Notes under the pieces: generated by a model
Told to the model about the DNA's origin: nothing
Seen by the model: the letters and a program-made list of their open reading frames with translations, nothing else
Database searches by the model: none
Made by a program: the position numbers and the translations under genes
Shown here: positions 58,944 through 64,000 of the stretch, piece after piece
How positions within the stretch are numbered: position 1 is the first letter of the stretch
Layout of the letters: each line of letters opens with the position of its first letter
Assembly: GCA_029962745.1 (NCBI GenBank)
Contig: CM057154.1
Location: 17,051,757-17,115,756, forward strand
DNA from: Echinometra lucunter
Taxonomy: Eukaryota; Echinodermata; Echinoidea; Camarodonta; Echinometridae
Direction: 5' to 3'
Length of the DNA: 64,000 nucleotides

Positions 58944-61900
58944 CACCCACACTTTATACGCATTAGGTCACTCAGAAGTTTTAAGCCGACGGTAAAGGTC
59001 TTGTCGGCGCGACAGGTGTAAGAAGTGTGGTTTTTAGAGGTTTGAATTTGCCGGCAGCCAGTTTGAGTGAGAGAAATAAGCATATGAGCTGAAATATTAT
59101 AGTAGGCTCTGGCACGAGAGGTTGCGTTTCAACTGATACTGTACTTTTTCCTAGAACCTACTGTATTGCATAGAGACTGTCTCTTAAAATGATCTCTCAG
59201 CAGGAGAAATGGTGTTATGTGTGAACGGACCACAAGAACTGGGTTTCATGTTAAAGTAGACCCATGGGTTGTGTCAGGTGATTGGGCACATGACCATTGA
59301 CTGTGATACAAGAATGAGTCAATAGCTTAAAAGAGTCTTGTCTTTATGTTGTTTGCATAAAATGGCGAATTTGCGTGGTCTATAGTGTGTTAGGTCCTGT
59401 AACTTTGCCAGCAACCTTCTGGAAAGAACAGTGTCTTGTGTGTAAATTTTCCTCTCTTTTTAAGTTCTTGTACCATACCAGATTTATGTTTCTAAAGCTG
59501 TAGATGTAGAATGCAGTAAAGCTAAATTGGAACTGTTTCATATAAAAAGTTTTTGCATGTAGAATTTATCATTCCTAGGTTGTTTTTCAAAGTCTGGTTT
59601 AACGGACCGGCACAGAAATTTTTTTAGTGTTGCGACGTCGGTATGTCAGAATTTTCTGAAGTATCTATTATGGAAACTATTTACTGGTAATCCTGTACTT
59701 AAATCCTGCTATGATTCTTTCACCATGTTTGATAATAGAGATCTGCGACATGAAGGTTGTACAGTATTATGGCAATCTGATAGTTGCCGTTGAGCTTCTT
59801 GTCAACTTGGGGATATGCTCAATTTCTCGCTCTTTTATGAGGAAACATTCCTTGTAGTTATATTACAGATGTGGACTATTAACTGCCCAGGAAATTTGTA
59901 AATAAAAGATGCTTGGTATGTACACATTTAATACATAGGTAAATATGCTATAATTTTGTAGTGATATTTCAGTCTAGGCTGTCAAGTAGGGTTGTAGTGA
60001 TTCACGTGCAATATATTTGTATTACGCATTGCAGACTGTACAAGTTTAGCGTTTGGATTATCCATTTTAATTAAGTAGCAAGGTCAGAAACAGTATCCTT
60101 ATTTTTGATCATGAATGTTACATTCAAACTCAAAAAGCAAGATGTATAGTTATCTCATAGTTAGTTTTTTAATGTTGATTGACCTCATGGTAATGGGATG
60201 TGCAGTAAAGTTTGAGGGCTGAATTTAGGATTCTCTGTTTAAACTGCTGAAAAGTCATGAGCAGATCTTCAAAATCTATTTGATAAGTCAAAGGTGAAGC
60301 TGCCAACTGCGTATGGTAAACAAAATACTTAGGTACATGTAGTTTTCGACATAAAAATTCAGTAGTTATAATTTGACTAACAGATACTGTACAATTACAG
60401 TCTTGTCTTTCACTTATTGACATTTGACTTTTAATGAAAACCTCTTCTAAAGGATTTAAAACACAGTCATAACCTAAAATCCCATGAGTTTATTTCCAGT
60501 GTCTGATTTGAGCAATTTTAGGTTTGACCTTCCTTCTCCTCCCCCAAAGCAAAGGAGGAAATGTAAAACAGCAAGAAGACATTCCACGAAGTAAGATAAA
60601 TTCTGTGTTACAAAGAGAAAGGAAACGGTAAGCTGAAGCTGACACCTGATCCAGTCACCTGATTGTTCATCCAGTCACCTGATCATTCATCCTGTCACAT
60701 GATTGTAAAGATTGAAAGTTAATCAACCTGTATCCACAGTTACAGTAATTAGATACCACGTCTTTCTACTTTTTTGGCAGTTCAGTGCAAACTGGAAGCA
60801 ACCTTTTTTAGGGACATCAGTATATGATGTACAGCCTATATTTCTTTAAGAAAAATACATCAGACAAGGAATTCTCTCATGAAAGGAAAATGAAAACACC
60901 ATGGAATGAATTTTTCATTCTACGAACCCTTCCCATTCGTAGACCACCACAATAGGTTTTACTCAAAAGTCACAAAGTTATGATAAAGTGTACCCATCAC
61001 TGAACATTGGGAATAAAAATTTACATGTGGGAGCATCTCAAAAAATATCAGTCATATTTATGTAAATATATTTTCAATTCAACGTTATCTGGTTGTCAAG
61101 GGAAGGAATGAGAAGGCGAATTTTTTTACTCACTCAAGGAGTTTTTGCCGACGTGACGTGATCGCGATGTAATGCTGGGACGTGTAGAATGTAGATAGAT
61201 ATTGTGTAGAATACCGAAGGTATGCGTAGCTCGGTTGATTGATATTTTATATATGCTAAGAGAATGGAAATAAACTTACTCCTTGTAAATATTGCTCTTA
61301 TATTCCAAACTTATCATATAGCTATGACTCTTTCGCTGGGTATTTGTAGTGTAGATAGGAAAAAGAGAACGGAAATATGAAGAATAATGTCAATCGCAAC
61401 GAAGGAGCATAATGATGAAGAGAAGAGAGATCTAAATTATGTTTTGATGTAAAGGTGTACAGAGTACTAATGTAATGACTGAGTAATGACTTGTTTTACT
61501 ATTACGATACTACCTATATACTACTGTGAGAAACAGACAAATGTACATTGTTATTCATTGTTTAGTAATAATTGATTGAAAAAGATTTGAAACGAAAACT
61601 ATTTATTCTGTATTTATGTAAACTATAAACATGTATTTGTAAAAGGTGGAAGTGTGATATTATTAACTAACTTTTATTTCAGCCTAGGAAAGAAATATTT
61701 ACACTGGTTTTTTTTATTTCACTTCAAGTTTTTGACAGTAGTATGCTTATTTCTGTATCAGAAAGCAAAGAATGTCTCGTCATATAGTTGAATTTGCCAA
61801 TATTTTACCAATGTTTATCACTGTACAGTTGTCAGGCATCTAAGATAGTTATTTTTCGCTTCCATGGACACTGCAAGGGTGTAAATTAGTTCAGTAATAA

Positions 61901-63785
61901 TTGATCATGATAAATTCTATCGTAGCATCTTTGTCTTGCCTTAGATTTTATTGATGTTTTAGGGACCCATGCAAAAAGGGATACGTTTTTGTGGGGTTTT
62001 TTTGGATCTTATTCAAATTGGATCGCCAGTCTTAATTTGTCCCTATTATGTCCAAAAATATTTGATTTGTTTACAAATTGTTTGGTTGCAAATTGATTTA
62101 AATTCATACTTATGTTTTGGAAGTGAATGACAGTTCCTCAATTTCAAAACAGAGTTTATGCGATGTCTTTCTTGGCCACTGTCAAAGCTTATCTATAAAG
62201 TTTCCACCACCCCACCCTACCTGAAATTCAAATTAGATGTAATGTAACAATAGTAGACCTAGTATAACAGCAAATTAATTTCTAATTATATAACAGTTGT
62301 TTGCTTTATACATTGATACGAACCCTGAGGCAATGCAAGATTTTTACAGTTTCATTAGTTTCATGAATGGACATGACCATTCGTTTTAGACTTTGTAATT
62401 TCTACAGATAGACTCTGTAATTTCTGCAGAGGGCCAAATGGATATCAACTGTTATCATGACACACAGGGTTACATGTAGGCAGTGGTCTGATTTGACCAA
62501 TAAATGATAACGATAACTTTACCTATAAATCGTTGCCAAATCGATGAGTCTCTCTTTATGTGTAAAATGAATAGAAATCATTATTGTAGATCAGACCTAA
62601 TCGGTAAATGCTAGTGAGCCCCCCCCCCCCCCCCCCCACCTATTTCATCAACCAGGTAGATTTGCTCGATGTTTCTTTGGCACAGACCTCACCACTAAAA
62701 TCTGTGGGCAGCGTTCATCATGCTTTATAGATAGAAGCCCTCTGAATTTATCATTCATGTTGCTTTTACCATTATCGTTAAACATTATTGGTACATTAAG
62801 TATGCACATACATTATCGTGAGTGGTCAAATCTGACTACAGCCTTCTGTAAACACTCTCCTGATTCTCAAAAGATATTGATGATGGTTCATATACAGTTC
62901 TCTCTGAAAATTTTGGTAATTTAAAAATTCACATCGTTTGTCTTTTGTCATTGTAAGTTTTTTAATATAGATATAATTTTAATCATAGCTGAGAAGATGT
63001 TATTTGCAGGAAAACATTACTATTACCAATGCAAATCCTTTAAAAAAAAGAAGATGATGATAAGCTGCATTAATGTCAGGTTTGTTTCAAGGAAAATATG
63101 TCTTTAAAAAATTCTTTCAAAGTTGAATGCATAAATGCTCCTGCTCAAACTGAACAAAGAAACAGCGGTGTGAATTTTATTGTAAATACAAATATTTAGC
63201 GCTTCAGTTCAGGTTTTGTTGTAGAGTGGAGGTAGACATCTTTTTAGTCATACATACAGTATAATAGGTACCGTGTACATTCTTAATCTCTCAACCATTG
63301 CAATGGAATTCATAGTTTCATACTACTATCTACTTTGTTTTCCTGGATAGGTTTAGTTAATTCAATCTTTTTTCAACGATGTTTGTACTTTGGATATTAT
63401 CCTTCATGATGTTGACCATGTGCATTTTTTTCTTTTACCTCTTTTAATCATTGTAATTATTATTTTTGAAGCTGTGGAAAGTCTGGAGCAATATATAGCT
63501 GTTCATTTGTTACAAGAAGTCATTCCTACGTTATTACTTTATACTAATTAAAGTTAGGTTCTGAACAGATCTTAGGTTTTGAATAGTATTTTCTTTTTAT
63601 ACGTAGAATTTGCCCTGTATCAAGTAAATGTTTTCTCTTGATCTCTTTGAAATTAATTTGGTTAAGAAAGATAACGGCCATATATAGATTTTGCCCTTGA
63701 TATTTGAACACTTATTTGGAGATGGCCATATTATCTACTATGATCTAGAATGGAGTGACCTTCCTGTTAAAGATAAACTTTAGTT
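58944..63785 (+). other. 3' UTR and/or downstream DNA of the syntaxin gene
   Basis: This stretch follows the stop codon and contains no ORF or RNA gene I can support. None of the transposon families that fill the introns is recognisable here until the palindrome at 63786. Candidate AATAAA signals lie at 59901-59906, 61012-61017, 61269-61274 and 62499-62504; I cannot tell which is used. It is AU-rich, has four exact TGTAAATA motifs (59897, 61061, 61284, 63181) and a C homopolymer near 62620-62637. The scarcity of insertions fits a long 3' UTR, but that is inference. Confidence 0.5.
59901..59906 (+). terminator. Candidate polyadenylation signal AATAAA
   Basis: This is the first canonical AATAAA after the syntaxin stop codon (about 960 nt downstream), overlapping a TGTAAATA motif. 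Further AATAAA copies follow at 61012, 61269 and 62499, so alternative 3' ends are possible. Transcript data are needed to choose. Confidence 0.35.
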
Positions 63786-63947
63786 CTGGGCCTGTGACAC
63801 AAAGGTTTGCGATTAATCGCATATTTGAAAAAACGATTCTGATTGGTTACTGGTCAGTCTTTTGAACAAAATGCACATACAACAATGATCTTGATTGGCC
63901 ATTGCAATTTTGCAATCGATTGCAAATCTTTGTGTTACGGGGCCCTG
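63786..63947. mobile_element. GGGCC-inverted-repeat element with TTTGCGATT arms
   Basis: TCTGGGCCTGTGACACAAAG then GTTTGCGATTAATCGCA is answered by TGCAATCGATTGCAAATCTT then TGTGTTACGGGGCCCTGG. Same plan as the GGGCCC-GTTTCAT elements but different arms. It is the first transposon-like feature downstream of the gene. Confidence 0.75.
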
Positions 63948-64000
63948 GTCTTGCAATTACACTATGAAAGAGATTTTCAAAGCAATTGGGACAGGTTGTT

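Overview
The window is eukaryotic, AT-rich and dominated by introns. It carries most of one gene, a plus-strand neuronal syntaxin (syntaxin-1 / STX1). Nine coding exons (2259-58943) splice in frame to 278 residues: the end of the acidic N-terminal segment, the Ha, Hb and Hc helices, the LE-containing linker, the Qa-SNARE helix and a C-terminal membrane anchor. Vertebrate STX1A has about 288 residues, so the only coding part missing is a first exon of about 10 codons. That exon lies upstream of base 1 or, less likely, inside the 500-N gap. The animal is probably a sea urchin or another invertebrate deuterostome. This is an inference from the syntaxin sequence, the dispersed ACATGT palindromes, the tRNA-derived SINE with a CAA tail and the CR1/Jockey-like LINE tails. 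I cannot fix the species without a search.

Layout: 1-2258 presumed intron 1 with an assembly gap; exon 2 at 2259-2336; exon 3 at 3099-3198; a 34.4-kb intron 3; exon 4 at 37610-37684; intron 4 (8.7 kb); exon 5 at 46379-46452; intron 5 (5.2 kb); exon 6 at 51685-51793; exon 7 at 54653-54726; exon 8 at 55292-55429; exon 9 at 57052-57162; exon 10 with the stop at 58866-58943; then about 5 kb of 3' UTR or downstream DNA. I see no second protein gene. The other long ORFs are simple-repeat translations, transposon shadows or chance.

The introns are filled with short non-autonomous transposons and repeats. Several families end in TTAA, as piggyBac-type elements do: a CCC-starting family of about 420 bp (4 intact copies, 1 truncated, 2 diverged); an AAGGCATTGG family of about 490 bp (6 copies); two long foldback elements; and a pair with internal palindromes. 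One foldback element sits inside a copy of another family, and the empty paralogous site is visible. Other elements include a pogo-like pair of ends, GGGCCCCGTTTCAT inverted repeats, TACTGTAAATGC elements, hairpins built on CTGGC...GAAGGGCGTTA, a repeat array carrying nuclear-receptor-like AGGTCA half-sites, three LINE fragments with readable C-terminal reverse-transcriptase-polyprotein sequence, SINEs, and long triplet and CT tracts.

The most interesting gene-level observation is in intron 9, directly before the membrane-anchor exon. There are three acceptor-like sites, each followed by a short in-frame tail with its own stop. The best is at 58038-58130, with a TACTAAT branch-point match and an AATAAA downstream. 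Use of any of them would replace the anchor, as in mammalian syntaxin 1C (soluble form) or the alternative tails of nematode UNC-64. This is a testable prediction, not an established isoform.
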